NCBI RefSeq assembly: GCF_026420145.1
Contig: NZ_JAPMLV010000009.1
Location: 48,996-112,995, forward strand
Length of the DNA: 64,000 bases
Source: Enterobacter pseudoroggenkampii
Lineage (GTDB): Bacteria > Pseudomonadota > Gammaproteobacteria > Enterobacterales > Enterobacteriaceae
Direction: 5' to 3'
The notes beneath the pieces were generated by a model that saw only the letters and a list, made by a program, of their open reading frames with translations, was not told the origin of the DNA and did not search any database. A program made the position numbers and the translations under genes. Of this stretch, positions 9,165 to 17,554 are shown one piece after another (the stretch's first letter is position 1; each line of letters begins with the position of its first letter).

Positions 9165-10400
9165 ATGAAATACGATTTTGATGAAGTAGTGGACAGGACT
9201 GGAACAGATAGCTTAACCGTCGACGGCTGGCGCGAATATATGTTCGGTGACCATGAAAGTCCCGTGCCGGAAGTACCGGCCACTGGTTTTATAAACCTCT
9301 GGGTAGCAGACATGGCTTTTTCCACCCCCGAGCCGGTGCTTGAAGCCATACGTTCCCGGTTAGATAAAAAAATTCTTGGCTACACCCGCGTTTATGACAG
9401 GGACTACTATGAGATTTTTGGGGCCTGGTGTGAAAGGAATTACGGATACCGGTTTCAGGAAGAAAGCATTGTTTTCTCCCCCGGTATTATCCCTGCACTT
9501 AACCGATTGGTGCCGTTACTCACCCACGAAGAAGATAGCATCCTCATCCTGACCCCTTCTTACGCACCGTTTAAAAAAGCCGGAGACTATAGCGGTCGTC
9601 GCGTCGTCGATTGCCCGCTTAGAAATAACGAAGGCCACTGGGCGGTAGATTTTGAGGCAATGGAACAAGCCCTGAGCGATGACCAGCAGCGAATTAAAGC
9701 CTTCTTTCTCTGTAACCCGCATAATCCCACCGGACGTGTCTGGCGACGTGATGAGTTGCAGAAAATGATAACGTTATGCCTTAAACATGATGTGTGGGTT
9801 ATTTCTGATGAAATACACTGTGATTTATCCCGCTCGGGCGTCACGCATATTCCCGCCGCGTCAGTCTTTCCTGAAAATCATAAAATTATCACCTGCATGT
9901 CGACCAGCAAGACGTTCAACCTGGCGGGTAATCTGCTGGCAAATATCATGATCCCTGATGCCTCAGTGAGAGCAGAATGGCTTCGCCTGCATGATGATTT
10001 TATCTCACCGTTGAGTCTGGTGGCTAACAAGGCCGCCTGGTCCGAGTGCGATGAGTGGTTGACTCAGCTCAGGCTCTACATTGACGAGAATTTCCGTTTT
10101 CTACAGGACTATCTGAGGACATATCATCCGCTGGCCCGTTTTATCATTCCGGAAGGGACCTATCTGGCATGGATTGATATCTCTCCTCTGCTGGATGTCA
10201 GTAATCAGGAAGAAGTAACCCTCTTTTTTGCCAGACATGCGGGTGTATTGCTTGAAGGGGGACAAATGTTTGTCAGTAACGGAGACGGGTACATACGTCT
10301 TAATCTGGCTTGTCCACGCGCCGTGCTTGCCGAAGGGCTTAGCCGCATAAGCAACGCATTGAGTGCCAGTTCTACCGGAACCATAGCCGCAACAATGTAG
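9165..10400 (+). CDS. MalY/PatB-family PLP-dependent C-S lyase/aminotransferase
   Basis: A 411-residue fold-type I PLP enzyme. The N-terminal WVADMAF segment, NPHNPTGRVW, SDEIHCDL and the PLP-binding STSKTFNLAGN (Lys249) mark the MalY/PatB subgroup, which cleaves cystathionine-like C-S bonds and can act in regulation (MalY). It follows the exporter and may supply or destroy sulfur amino acids, but this is inference. A short truncated reading frame starts right after it with its own Shine-Dalgarno. Confidence 0.88.
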   Translation: MKYDFDEVVDRTGTDSLTVDGWREYMFGDHESPVPEVPATGFINLWVADMAFSTPEPVLEAIRSRLDKKILGYTRVYDRDYYEIFGAWCERNYGYRFQEESIVFSPGIIPALNRLVPLLTHEEDSILILTPSYAPFKKAGDYSGRRVVDCPLRNNEGHWAVDFEAMEQALSDDQQRIKAFFLCNPHNPTGRVWRRDELQKMITLCLKHDVWVISDEIHCDLSRSGVTHIPAASVFPENHKIITCMSTSKTFNLAGNLLANIMIPDASVRAEWLRLHDDFISPLSLVANKAAWSECDEWLTQLRLYIDENFRFLQDYLRTYHPLARFIIPEGTYLAWIDISPLLDVSNQEEVTLFFARHAGVLLEGGQMFVSNGDGYIRLNLACPRAVLAEGLSRISNALSASSTGTIAATM

Positions 10401-10413
10401 CCAGGAGAACAGG

Positions 10414-10606
10414 ATGACGAAACACTATGACCAGAGAGACTGGATAGGACGCTGAACAGTTCTGATTTTAGCATGCCAGCGTATCAATTGTGTGCGACAA
10501 AGAAACTGATTGGGGTCGTTGGGGGCGAAAAAGACGAAGGTATTATTGACGCTCTTAAATGTGCTGATTGCTGATTTTGATACGGCTATTAGGCTCCTGG
10601 GGTAAT
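10414..10606 (+). pseudogene. gene debris: 13-codon start plus C-terminal remnant of a SorC-family regulator
   Basis: An AGGAGAACAGG site leads into a 13-codon frame (10414-10455), apparently the start of a deleted gene. From about 10470, translation gives KKLIGVVGGEKDEGIIDALK and, after a frameshift near 10570, ADFDTAIRLLG then stop. This aligns with the C terminus of the intact SorC regulator at 54974-55942 (TVIGVAGGEQ, EGIVASLKSG, TDFDTAVKL). A SorC gene was therefore once next to this sugar operon and has decayed. Confidence 0.72.
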
Positions 10607-10611
10607 AGCCG
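10583..10611. terminator. hairpin downstream of the PTS operon
   Basis: CGGCTATTA and TAATAGCCG are perfect 9-bp arms around an 11-base loop, just beyond the stop of the leftward isomerase gene and overlapping the SorC remnant's stop. There is no long T-run. Confidence 0.5.
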
Positions 10612-10633
10612 CTTGTACTTTGCCTCGCCTGTA

Positions 10634-11164
10634 TCACTCAATATCGGCGTGCCGTTCCTTCATTGTCTCATTCGTTTCATTAAGATTGGCCATTAATGCC
10701 AGAACCATACTGTCATAGGTCAGCAGGGAAGCCTGTTCGAAGAGAGAGGCCATCGGTTGAACGCTATGGACTGCCGGGATAGTGAGCACGTAATCCGCCA
10801 GGGTCGCCAGAGTTGAATCTGGTGAGGTAGTGATGAGCGCAATATAAACGCCATTATTCTTAGCAATTTTCACCTGGTTGATCAGGCGTTGGGTCTCTCC
10901 GGAGCCTGAACCAACGATCATCAGGTCGTTTTTGCGGGAATGTGGAGCGCTGATTTCCCCGACCACACTGACGGACAGGCCAAGATGCATCAGCCGGTTA
11001 GCAAAAGCGTTTATCATTTGCCCTGAACGTCCAGCACCGGCAAGAAATACATGACCGGCAGTAATAATAGAATCAACAAGTGTGCTAAATTCTTTCTCAT
11101 CGATTTTATCCACAAGTGAAGATAACTCTTTCAAAACGAGGGAGTACTTTTTCATTATGGTCAT
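10634..11164 (-). CDS. 6-phospho-3-hexuloisomerase-like SIS-domain protein
   Basis: A 176-residue SIS-domain isomerase with GAGRSGQMINAFANRLMHLG and GSGSGETQ, the phosphosugar-binding motifs, and the short HxlB-type length. HxlB converts D-arabino-3-hexulose 6-phosphate to fructose 6-phosphate. No HxlA synthase is nearby; instead the gene is last in a PTS operon with an RpiB/LacAB isomerase, so it may shift the carbonyl of an imported phosphohexulose. ATG at 11155 is an alternative start. Confidence 0.8.
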   Translation of the reverse strand: MTIMKKYSLVLKELSSLVDKIDEKEFSTLVDSIITAGHVFLAGAGRSGQMINAFANRLMHLGLSVSVVGEISAPHSRKNDLMIVGSGSGETQRLINQVKIAKNNGVYIALITTSPDSTLATLADYVLTIPAVHSVQPMASLFEQASLLTYDSMVLALMANLNETNETMKERHADIE

Positions 11165-11209
11165 TCTTTTATTGAAAAAGGCAGACAGGGTATATCTGCC
11201 TTTTGTTTA

Positions 11210-11671
11210 TCAGGATGCGGCAAGCATTTCTTCAACATATTTCCCGACTTCGTGCGTTTTAAGGTTACGGCACGACTCGATGAACGAAATATCCTGGAAG
11301 AGCGTAAAGAGTCGACGCAGCACAGACATATGCTGATCGCTTGTGGCGAATGCGAGATTAAACATAATGCTGCATTCTACTGTGAGGTCAGCATCTTCCA
11401 TCTGACCAAACACGACCTCTTTATCAAAACGTACAATGCTTATGCTGTTGGTTTTTACCAGCGTATAGTCCGCATGTGGAATGGCAATGCCCTGACCGTT
11501 CGCCATCAATAAACCGGTTGGATAAGTCTTCTCACGCTCCAGGCAGGCCTGTATATAGACGGGCGTGATATAGCCTTTTTCCAGCAGCTTCTGGCCTGCA
11601 AACTCAATTGCAGCATGCCAGTCAGCGATCGTACCCTCGACGTCGTTTACCAGAATCTCAAGTTTCATCAT
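11210..11671 (-). CDS. PTS enzyme IIA, galactitol/fructose-mannitol type
   Basis: A 153-residue IIA domain with the phosphorylatable His in GIAIPHADY and the preceding YPTGLLM segment. It passes phosphate from HPr to the IIB partner. It overlaps the IIB gene by 4 bp (ATGA), indicating translational coupling. A truncated relative lies at 56392-56755. Confidence 0.88.
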   Translation of the reverse strand: MMKLEILVNDVEGTIADWHAAIEFAGQKLLEKGYITPVYIQACLEREKTYPTGLLMANGQGIAIPHADYTLVKTNSISIVRFDKEVVFGQMEDADLTVECSIMFNLAFATSDQHMSVLRRLFTLFQDISFIESCRNLKTHEVGKYVEEMLAAS

Positions 11672-11961
11672 TTCACCTGGCCAAGCATTTCTTCTTTAAC
11701 AGCATCAAAGATTTCATCTTCGCCCAGACCCGTTAACAGGCCTGCTCCCACAATCACACGCGTGGTGATGCCCGGGTTATCCAGCTTGGTTGAAGAAACG
11801 ATCAGGTCATAGCTGTTAAACGTGTCCGTGGTACAGGCCATTAAAGAGGATTTATCTACCTGCGCTTCGATATTCTGTTCTTTCAGATAGTCCTGCAGGA
11901 CAGAAACCATAATGGAAGAGGAGGCAATACCGTTTCCGCATACAACTAAAATCTTTTTCAT
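11668..11961 (-). CDS. PTS enzyme IIB, GatB-like
   Basis: A 97-residue IIB protein whose N terminus VVCGNGIASSSIM contains the phosphocysteine loop CGNGIASS of the lactose/galactitol-type IIB family. It takes phosphate from IIA and phosphorylates the sugar during transport by IIC. It sits between IIC and IIA in a four- or five-gene leftward operon. Confidence 0.9.
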   Translation of the reverse strand: MKKILVVCGNGIASSSIMVSVLQDYLKEQNIEAQVDKSSLMACTTDTFNSYDLIVSSTKLDNPGITTRVIVGAGLLTGLGEDEIFDAVKEEMLGQVK

Positions 11962-11982
11962 TTTCAGGTACCTTCTGAGGTT

Positions 11983-13353
11983 TTAAGCCGTTTTTTCTGC
12001 CTCAGTTTTCAACTGACGGCGCGCTTTCTGTTTGAGTAAGTAGCCTACGGACAACAACAACACAGCGGCGAGAGCATAGCCTGCGATACCAACATGGCTG
12101 AGGCCAGCAAAAAGGCCGGTGAACGGGTTAGCTGACGGGTTAAGCGATGAGTACATCACGCTGGCATCAGGATTTGTGCCGAATTTCTGGAACACTTCAT
12201 TCGTTGCCGGAGCCATCCAGGAAGCGATGTATAAGCCGCTGCCAAACAGGATGATGGAGGTCACCCAGGTTCTAATAATGTTGCCATTAAAAACAGGCAC
12301 CATACAGGCAATAAAGAATACGAACTGTGAGAGGTCCCCCAGTGGCATCACGCGGTTGCCAGGAAGAACAACGGCGAGGATAACAATGACCGGGATCAGC
12401 AGCAGTGCAGGCGCAATAACTGAAGGATGACCAACAATCAACGCGGTATCCATCCCGACAGTGATCTCACGATCCGGGAAACGTTTAACCAGTTTCTTAC
12501 GCGCCACGTTGGACAACGGAACCAGACCTTCCATCATGATTGAGGTCATGCGTGGCAGCAGGAGCATCACTGCGGCAAGGTACATACCCAGCTGCAGGCT
12601 GGCGATAATGGTGTGATACGGAGATTCCCAACCATAACCACAGAAGCCAAGAAGAATACCAATAATGAAACCAACCATGGTCGGATCGCCCAGGATACCA
12701 AAGCGTTTCTGAATGCTTTCCGCTGTAACGTTCAGATTACGGAACCCAGGTATGCGATCGTAGATCCAGTTAAACGGATAAGCGAAAAGCAAATAGGTAT
12801 TTGCAACCGGATGGGAGATGGCAACGCCTTTTGGCAGGTTGAAGAATTTCTCGTTGTTTTTGGCACCCAGGTCAGCCGCAATAAGTGCCCAGACATGGAA
12901 CAATGCAGCCGTAAGAACACCATAAAGGAAGCTGCCGGAATAAACCCCAACGATCGCTCCCATAGAGGCATTCTGATGAAGATTAAACACGTCAACGTTT
13001 ACACAGTCCGTTAGACGGGCCACCAACATGGCAATATTCACGGCAACGCACAGAGGAATAATTATCGCCCCCATGTTTGAGCCAAAACCCATTACGGCGG
13101 TGGCTGCGCCACCAACGTCAATGGCGCTCAGTGAGGAACCGGTAGCCTCAGCAAGTCCCGTAACCGCTGGCTGCATTTTTTCAAGCATCAGCTTGATGGT
13201 CATGGTTAATGCAATAAAGCCGATGCCGACTTTAATGGCTGATGATATACACTCTGACAGGGGGCGCCCCAGAAGTTTCATCAGAATAAGGAAGATGACC
13301 GGTATAAAAATAAAATTACCCAGGTCATTGATAAACTGTGTGATCAGTTCCAT
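11983..13353 (-). CDS. PTS enzyme IIC, GatC-like sugar permease
   Basis: A 456-residue polytopic inner-membrane protein with about ten hydrophobic helices and GatC-type segments such as GIGFIALTMTI, FGSNMGAIIIPL and VGHPSVIAPALLL. It forms the sugar channel of a galactitol-class PTS. The transported sugar cannot be read from sequence; the accompanying RpiB/LacAB and HxlB homologues suggest an aldose or ketose rather than a plain polyol, because no polyol-phosphate dehydrogenase is present. Confidence 0.9.
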   Translation of the reverse strand: MELITQFINDLGNFIFIPVIFLILMKLLGRPLSECISSAIKVGIGFIALTMTIKLMLEKMQPAVTGLAEATGSSLSAIDVGGAATAVMGFGSNMGAIIIPLCVAVNIAMLVARLTDCVNVDVFNLHQNASMGAIVGVYSGSFLYGVLTAALFHVWALIAADLGAKNNEKFFNLPKGVAISHPVANTYLLFAYPFNWIYDRIPGFRNLNVTAESIQKRFGILGDPTMVGFIIGILLGFCGYGWESPYHTIIASLQLGMYLAAVMLLLPRMTSIMMEGLVPLSNVARKKLVKRFPDREITVGMDTALIVGHPSVIAPALLLIPVIVILAVVLPGNRVMPLGDLSQFVFFIACMVPVFNGNIIRTWVTSIILFGSGLYIASWMAPATNEVFQKFGTNPDASVMYSSLNPSANPFTGLFAGLSHVGIAGYALAAVLLLSVGYLLKQKARRQLKTEAEKTA

Positions 13354-13356
13354 TTT

Positions 13357-13893
13357 TTAGCCCTCAGATTTCTCATCATCTGGTCTGAAACCCATATTCC
13401 ATCGAACATCTTCAGGTTTCGTCAGTAATGCGTTGTCACTCCGTTCTGCTTCCAGTAGATTCTTTTTGGAATTTTCCCTTGCAGTTGCAAAGTCGAACGC
13501 GTTGTCATACCAGGCATCAACGATCATTTTTGTGTATTCAAGATCATTAACTCTGCAGCCAAGTCCAATCACCTGTGCATTGTTACTGAGTCTTGCTCGC
13601 TTGGCCGAGTAGGGATTGGTGACGGCGACAGCACGGATCCCCCAGTGCTTATTTATCTGGCATGTAAAGCCAATTCCGGTACCGCAAATGTAGATACCGA
13701 GGCGGCATTCGTCCCGCTGAATCACACCTGCCATTTCATCCGCAAGACGAGCGAAATTGTTGAAACCGTCTTCTTTGCGTTTCACGGGATCGTACACGAC
13801 CTCGGCATTTTTCTCTTCTTCGAGATACTTTTTAATTTCCTCCTTACGATCAAATCCAACATCATCACATGCGATTGCAATTTTCGTTTTCAT
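13357..13893 (-). CDS. RpiB/LacA/LacB-family sugar-phosphate isomerase
   Basis: A 178-residue isomerase with ACDDVGFDRKEEIKKYL at the N terminus and the active-site loop YICGTGIGF, containing the Cys of RpiB-type enzymes. Family members interconvert aldose and ketose phosphates (ribose 5-, allose 6- or galactose 6-phosphate). It is the first gene of the PTS operon, 3 bp from the IIC gene. The ATG at 13893 is preferred to an upstream TTG. It is about 30 residues longer than typical RpiB. Confidence 0.87.
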   Translation of the reverse strand: MKTKIAIACDDVGFDRKEEIKKYLEEEKNAEVVYDPVKRKEDGFNNFARLADEMAGVIQRDECRLGIYICGTGIGFTCQINKHWGIRAVAVTNPYSAKRARLSNNAQVIGLGCRVNDLEYTKMIVDAWYDNAFDFATARENSKKNLLEAERSDNALLTKPEDVRWNMGFRPDDEKSEG

Positions 13894-14073
13894 CTCAAAC
13901 AACCTGTCATTAAGAACTTAAGCCAAGTATGATGTTGGTATATATTGGTTGTCAACTGAGATCAAAATCACAAAATTTATAACTTATTGATTTATATTGA
14001 ATTAAAAACCAACAAAAGCTAATATTAGCCAATTTAATGGTGTTATACAGGAGGGAGAGATTTACCGGCTGTG

Positions 14074-14129
14074 TTGATGTAAATTGATGTAAATTTATTA
14101 ATCATCTGATTTTAATGAGTTTTAATGAA
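14074..14129. promoter_or_regulatory. two sets of 10-bp tandem repeats in the PTS/DeoR divergent promoter region
   Basis: TTGATGTAAA occurs twice back to back at 14074-14093, and TTTTAATGA(G/A) twice at 14110-14129. The 10-bp spacing would put the repeats on the same DNA face, as expected for DeoR-family operators. The AT-rich gap 13894-14263 holds no gene. Confidence 0.5.
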
Positions 14130-14263
14130 TTTAACCCTTGTTCTCACGAACGACAGTTCCCAGAACTCTGGCTACTCATCTTTCCCTTTGGTTTGTTTTA
14201 GTTTGCATCTTATGTGCTATGATTCGCTTCATTACATTGAGTTGAAAGGTTATAGGGGGAAGG

Positions 14264-15019
14264 ATGTACCTGGTTGAAGAAAGGAGAAAGTTGATCCTTG
14301 AAGAGATTATTTCGGCGGGTACCGTTTATGTTAGCGACCTTGCCAAAAAGTATGAGGTCACTTATGAAACCATCCGTAAAGATCTCACCCATCTTGAAAA
14401 AAAAGGTCTGCTGGTTAAAAGCCACGGAGGGGCGACATTAAAACAGGGCGCTGTCGAGCATCCTTTCCAGGTCAGGGAAAAGGAAAACAGTACTTTCAAA
14501 CAAGCCATAGCCAGAAAAGCTCTGGAATTTATCCCCCCCAATAGCTCAATGATCATTGGTACCGGGAGTTCTAACTATGAACTGGCCAATTTGTTGTGCA
14601 TGAAATCTGGCTTTAAAATTTTTACCGATTCTTTGCCCGTGGCCAGCGTGCTGATCGAGTCAGAAAACCAGGTCTTTTTGTTCGGCGGAGAACTGAGGAA
14701 GAAAAGCTCTTCTGTCTTTGGTGGGTGGGCTGTGTCAATGATTAATGATATTAACGTTGATCTCTGCTTCATCGGCACTGATGGCTTCAACAATATGACA
14801 GGTCCATCAACTCCGTCCTCCTCGGATGCCTTTCTGGATCGAACGATCATTGCCCATTCCGAGAAGAAATATATCCTGGGCGATTATACTAAATTCCAAC
14901 GAAGTAGCTTATTTAAGATCTGCGACTGGTCTGAGATTACCGCGCTGATAACGAATGATATTGCTGATAAAGACGGTATTGCCGAGGTTGCGAAGCATAC
15001 GACAGTTGTAACTTGTTGA
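14264..15019 (+). CDS. DeoR/GlpR-family transcriptional regulator
   Basis: A 251-residue repressor: N-terminal winged helix (ERRKLILEEI, VSDLAKKYEVTYETIRKDL, GLLVKSHGGA) and a C-terminal sugar-phosphate sensor domain (IIGTGSSNYELANLL, FGGELRKKSSSVFGGWA, CFIGTDGF). It is divergent from the PTS/isomerase operon and most likely controls it, responding to the phosphorylated sugar. The start follows GGGGGAAGG. Confidence 0.92.
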   Translation: MYLVEERRKLILEEIISAGTVYVSDLAKKYEVTYETIRKDLTHLEKKGLLVKSHGGATLKQGAVEHPFQVREKENSTFKQAIARKALEFIPPNSSMIIGTGSSNYELANLLCMKSGFKIFTDSLPVASVLIESENQVFLFGGELRKKSSSVFGGWAVSMINDINVDLCFIGTDGFNNMTGPSTPSSSDAFLDRTIIAHSEKKYILGDYTKFQRSSLFKICDWSEITALITNDIADKDGIAEVAKHTTVVTC

Positions 15020-15150
15020 TTCTGAATTCAATAATTTCAATATTTACGATAAGGATGAAACGGATGTTATCTCGTGAGTCAGGAAGGGACGGTGCCACAC
15101 AATCCTTCATTTAGAAGGAATCGTCCCTGACATCTGCTTTGGGAGTCAGC

Positions 15151-15411
15151 TCAATCTCTTTCATTTACCACCCTGGCCCTGGCATTATTCAGGAATGCAT
15201 CCTTGTTCCATGGTTTCGCCTTGCCGCTGCTTATCCCTTCGGCCAGCAGATCGCGCAGTTCCTGAAGACGGGATTCAGCCTGCTTTTCGCGCAGCAGCCG
15301 CAGCGCGTCGCGCATGACCTCGCTCTGTGTACGGTAATCACCGGCTTTAACCAGAGAATCGATAAATTCGCGCAGCTTTTCACCCACGTCCACCGTCATC
15401 GTACGTGCCAT
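15151..15411 (-). CDS. parD: ParD-family antitoxin, apparently without its toxin
   Basis: An 86-residue ribbon-helix-helix protein (MARTMTVDVGEKLREFIDSL) with a C-terminal tail typical of ParD, which neutralises the ParE gyrase toxin. In complete modules parE follows immediately. Here the 130 bp downstream of the stop (15020-15150) contain no parE frame, only a possible GGGACG/CGTCCC hairpin, so the antitoxin is orphaned. It could still protect against ParE from elsewhere. Confidence 0.85.
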   Translation of the reverse strand: MARTMTVDVGEKLREFIDSLVKAGDYRTQSEVMRDALRLLREKQAESRLQELRDLLAEGISSGKAKPWNKDAFLNNARARVVNERD

Positions 15412-15427
15412 AACCCCTCCGTTTCTT

Positions 15428-15469
15428 GATGTAAGATTTGTTCTTACATCAGTATATTATTTTTACATC
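15428..15469 (-). promoter_or_regulatory. ParD operator/promoter region
   Basis: GATGTAAGA-N5-TCTTACATC is a perfect inverted repeat just upstream of parD and a third half-site TTTTACATC follows, as expected for autoregulation by a ribbon-helix-helix antitoxin. Confidence 0.65.
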
Positions 15470-15585
15470 AGGATTGCCTGCTTAGTGATCGAGACTATGG
15501 ACTGTATTTAAGAGATCAACAGGGATGCGAAATCGGATAGATATCTAATAGAATGCTGAGTTATAGCCTTAAGCGAGAGCTGGAA

Positions 15586-16077
15586 ATGAAATTAACAGAA
15601 AATCGTGTGGATACACTCATAGATACCCTGAACGACCTTATCTGCGATGAGCAAAGTATTACTCGCGAACAGCGAGAAAATTTAATTAAAACGGTTGCCA
15701 CACTGGGTGGGCTTAAGGAGCGACTACGACTCGTTTCTGCGGAGAAAGAAGCCAGGCAGATCGCTAAAAACGAGAAGTTAAAGAAACCGCGCGAACCGGA
15801 CCTGGTGTTTCCCCGTACAGGAAAGCCGTGGCTGCCAGAGGACCTCGATGTTATCCATTCCATTATCGACGATTTACCTGATGACAGAATTGATGATCAC
15901 ATCCTGTGGCTTTCAAAGCAGCAAGGGCGTACTCCCTATGCTGTCGCACTGAAGATTGTAGGTGTAGGAAGAATGGATGATGAGTGGGCGAAAGCTTGGA
16001 AACCCGCGGCAAAATCGCTTCGAGAAGATTATGCAAAGCTTCATCCAGCTCCCTCTTCGGATATCAGCCAGGTATAA
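15586..16077 (+). CDS. hypothetical protein with possible HTH-like C-terminal region
   Basis: I do not recognise this gene. The frame is open from an ATG at 15553, but ATG 15586 (163 residues) starts a better N terminus. The first half is helical and charged (likely coiled coil, EKEARQIAKNEKLKKP). The second half has PWLPEDLDVIHSIID followed by GRTPYAVALKIVGVGRM, a pattern reminiscent of Myb/SANT-like or other small DNA-binding helices, but this is only a resemblance. Codon use looks genuine. It stands alone between parD and the traX region. Confidence 0.55.
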   Translation: MKLTENRVDTLIDTLNDLICDEQSITREQRENLIKTVATLGGLKERLRLVSAEKEARQIAKNEKLKKPREPDLVFPRTGKPWLPEDLDVIHSIIDDLPDDRIDDHILWLSKQQGRTPYAVALKIVGVGRMDDEWAKAWKPAAKSLREDYAKLHPAPSSDISQV

Positions 16078-16240
16078 CCGGTTTTTGGTTGAGATGTATA
16101 TGAAGTTATTTTGCAGCAGCATATTTTATAATTATAAAACATCTGCCCCTGCAAAATATGGTAAAATAATAACCAATTACACTCCTTAATCTAAATATAT
16201 CAATATCTTTGCCGATATATATAGTAAGGAAGGGAGAGTG

Positions 16241-16445
16241 ATGAACGATTTTCATTTTTTAAATATCTGTATTCAGAATAAGGATGTGGCAGGTGCAATG
16301 CGCGTGCTGCGTGATAAATCAGAATTTGCGGTGCGCAAGATTCTGGAGAAACTCAGGGTCAGGGTCACAACGCAAACCGGCAGGGCATTCTGGCATTATG
16401 TTCAGGGCTGGCTGTTAACCGCGTGTCGCCAGGGGAATATACAGC
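16241..16445 (+). other. possible small reading frame feeding into traX
   Basis: An ATG at 16241 follows a very strong AGGAAGGGAG site. The first 68 codons have a sensible amino-acid mix (MNDFHFLNICIQNKD, AMRVLRDKSEF), but the frame then continues without a stop through traX in the wrong frame to 17149. Probably a short plasmid protein whose stop has been lost, or a leader coupled to traX. Confidence 0.4.
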
Positions 16446-17216
16446 ATGAATCGTTCAGTACCCGACGTTCTTCCCACTATCCGGAACGCCAGCCAGCTCA
16501 GTCCCGCTGCTCTCGATATGGTCAAGCTTCTCGCACTTCTGGCCATGATTATCGACCACACCAATACGGTGTTTCTGTCGCCAGCCTGGCCGGTGATGTA
16601 TGCGCTTGGCCGGATGGCCTTCCCCCTGTTCACGCTTATATGGGCGATGAACGTACAGCGTACCCCGGAACGACTGCAGAAGAGAGCCAGTCGTCTGTGG
16701 GTCTGGGCAGTCATCACGCAGCCGATGTTCAGCCTGGCCTTCTGCCATCACCAGCCCTGGTGGGCCCTGAACATTCTGTTCGTGTTTGCCGGCGTCACGC
16801 AGCTGCTTGCCCTGCAGTACCGGCACGGCCGGAAAGGAATGCTCGCCGGATATCTGCTCCTGGCCCTCATGATTTGGCCACTGCAGCCGGCAAGCTACGG
16901 GCTGGCAGGAATAACGCTGGCCATCAGTATGGCAACGGTTTCTGGCAGCGATACACCCGGAGTGCAGCGGCTGGCAGCCATCACTGCCGTGCTGTCACAG
17001 ATTTGTTTAAACGGGTTATCGCATCTCCTGGATATGCCCGCAGAAACATTATTACTGGCCACGCTGCCTACTCTGGTATTCCCCCTGGTGGTGGTTTGTT
17101 TCTGCAGGGAAATCTGTCCGGAAGGCCGCCAGCGTTTCATGCCGCGTAATTTCTTTTACTATGCTTACGCTGGCCACCTGGGGATTATTGGTCTGATACA
17201 GTATACTTTCGCCTGA
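16446..17216 (+). CDS. traX: TraX, F-pilin acetylase
   Basis: A 256-residue membrane protein with about eight hydrophobic helices. The N-terminal LDMVKLLALLAMIIDHTN and the later NFFYYAYAGHLGIIGL are TraX landmarks. TraX N-acetylates F-type pilin in the inner membrane. In F it follows traI; here it lies on the opposite strand about 11 kb from the traI remnant, next to repA, so an inversion or rearrangement has occurred. No finO follows it. Confidence 0.9.
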   Translation: MNRSVPDVLPTIRNASQLSPAALDMVKLLALLAMIIDHTNTVFLSPAWPVMYALGRMAFPLFTLIWAMNVQRTPERLQKRASRLWVWAVITQPMFSLAFCHHQPWWALNILFVFAGVTQLLALQYRHGRKGMLAGYLLLALMIWPLQPASYGLAGITLAISMATVSGSDTPGVQRLAAITAVLSQICLNGLSHLLDMPAETLLLATLPTLVFPLVVVCFCREICPEGRQRFMPRNFFYYAYAGHLGIIGLIQYTFA

Positions 17217-17230
17217 TTAGGGAGGACGTA

Positions 17231-17554
17231 ATGGCTATCAGTGAGAAAGACCTGCTTGAGGCAGGTTTCAGCAAGAGCGAAGTGGACAACTTACAGGGCC
17301 GGCTTGCAGCAGGCGGAGGCACCATGCAGCATCTCATCGAAGCGCTCTCACGGCGCTTCCGGGTGTCGGCATGGATCACGGTCGCGCTGGTTCTGGTTAT
17401 GCTGGTCACCCTCATCGCCGGCAGCCGGACACACATTCTTTCCGGGGGCATGAGTTCCCTTGTTGTCCTGATCATTGCCTGGGTGACCTTTCCACCTGCG
17501 CTGGGCTGGAAAGCTTTCCGCCTGCAGAAAACTATTTCCCGGAAGGCTCAATAG
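17231..17554 (+). CDS. hypothetical two-helix membrane protein
   Basis: A 107-residue protein, not recognised by family. An N-terminal soluble, helical part (about 45 residues) precedes two hydrophobic segments (VSAWITVALVLVMLVTLIAG and LVVLIIAWVTFPPALG). It starts 14 bp after traX, behind GGGAGG, so it is likely cotranscribed. Its last 23 bp overlap the convergent gene on the other strand. Confidence 0.65.
   Translation: MAISEKDLLEAGFSKSEVDNLQGRLAAGGGTMQHLIEALSRRFRVSAWITVALVLVMLVTLIAGSRTHILSGGMSSLVVLIIAWVTFPPALGWKAFRLQKTISRKAQ

Noticed and set aside
16446..17149. Continuation of the 16241 frame through traX as a 302-residue protein
   Set aside because: Beyond 16450 its sequence is the low-complexity Arg/Ala/Pro/His mix typical of an out-of-frame reading of a GC-rich gene, while TraX in the other frame is well conserved.
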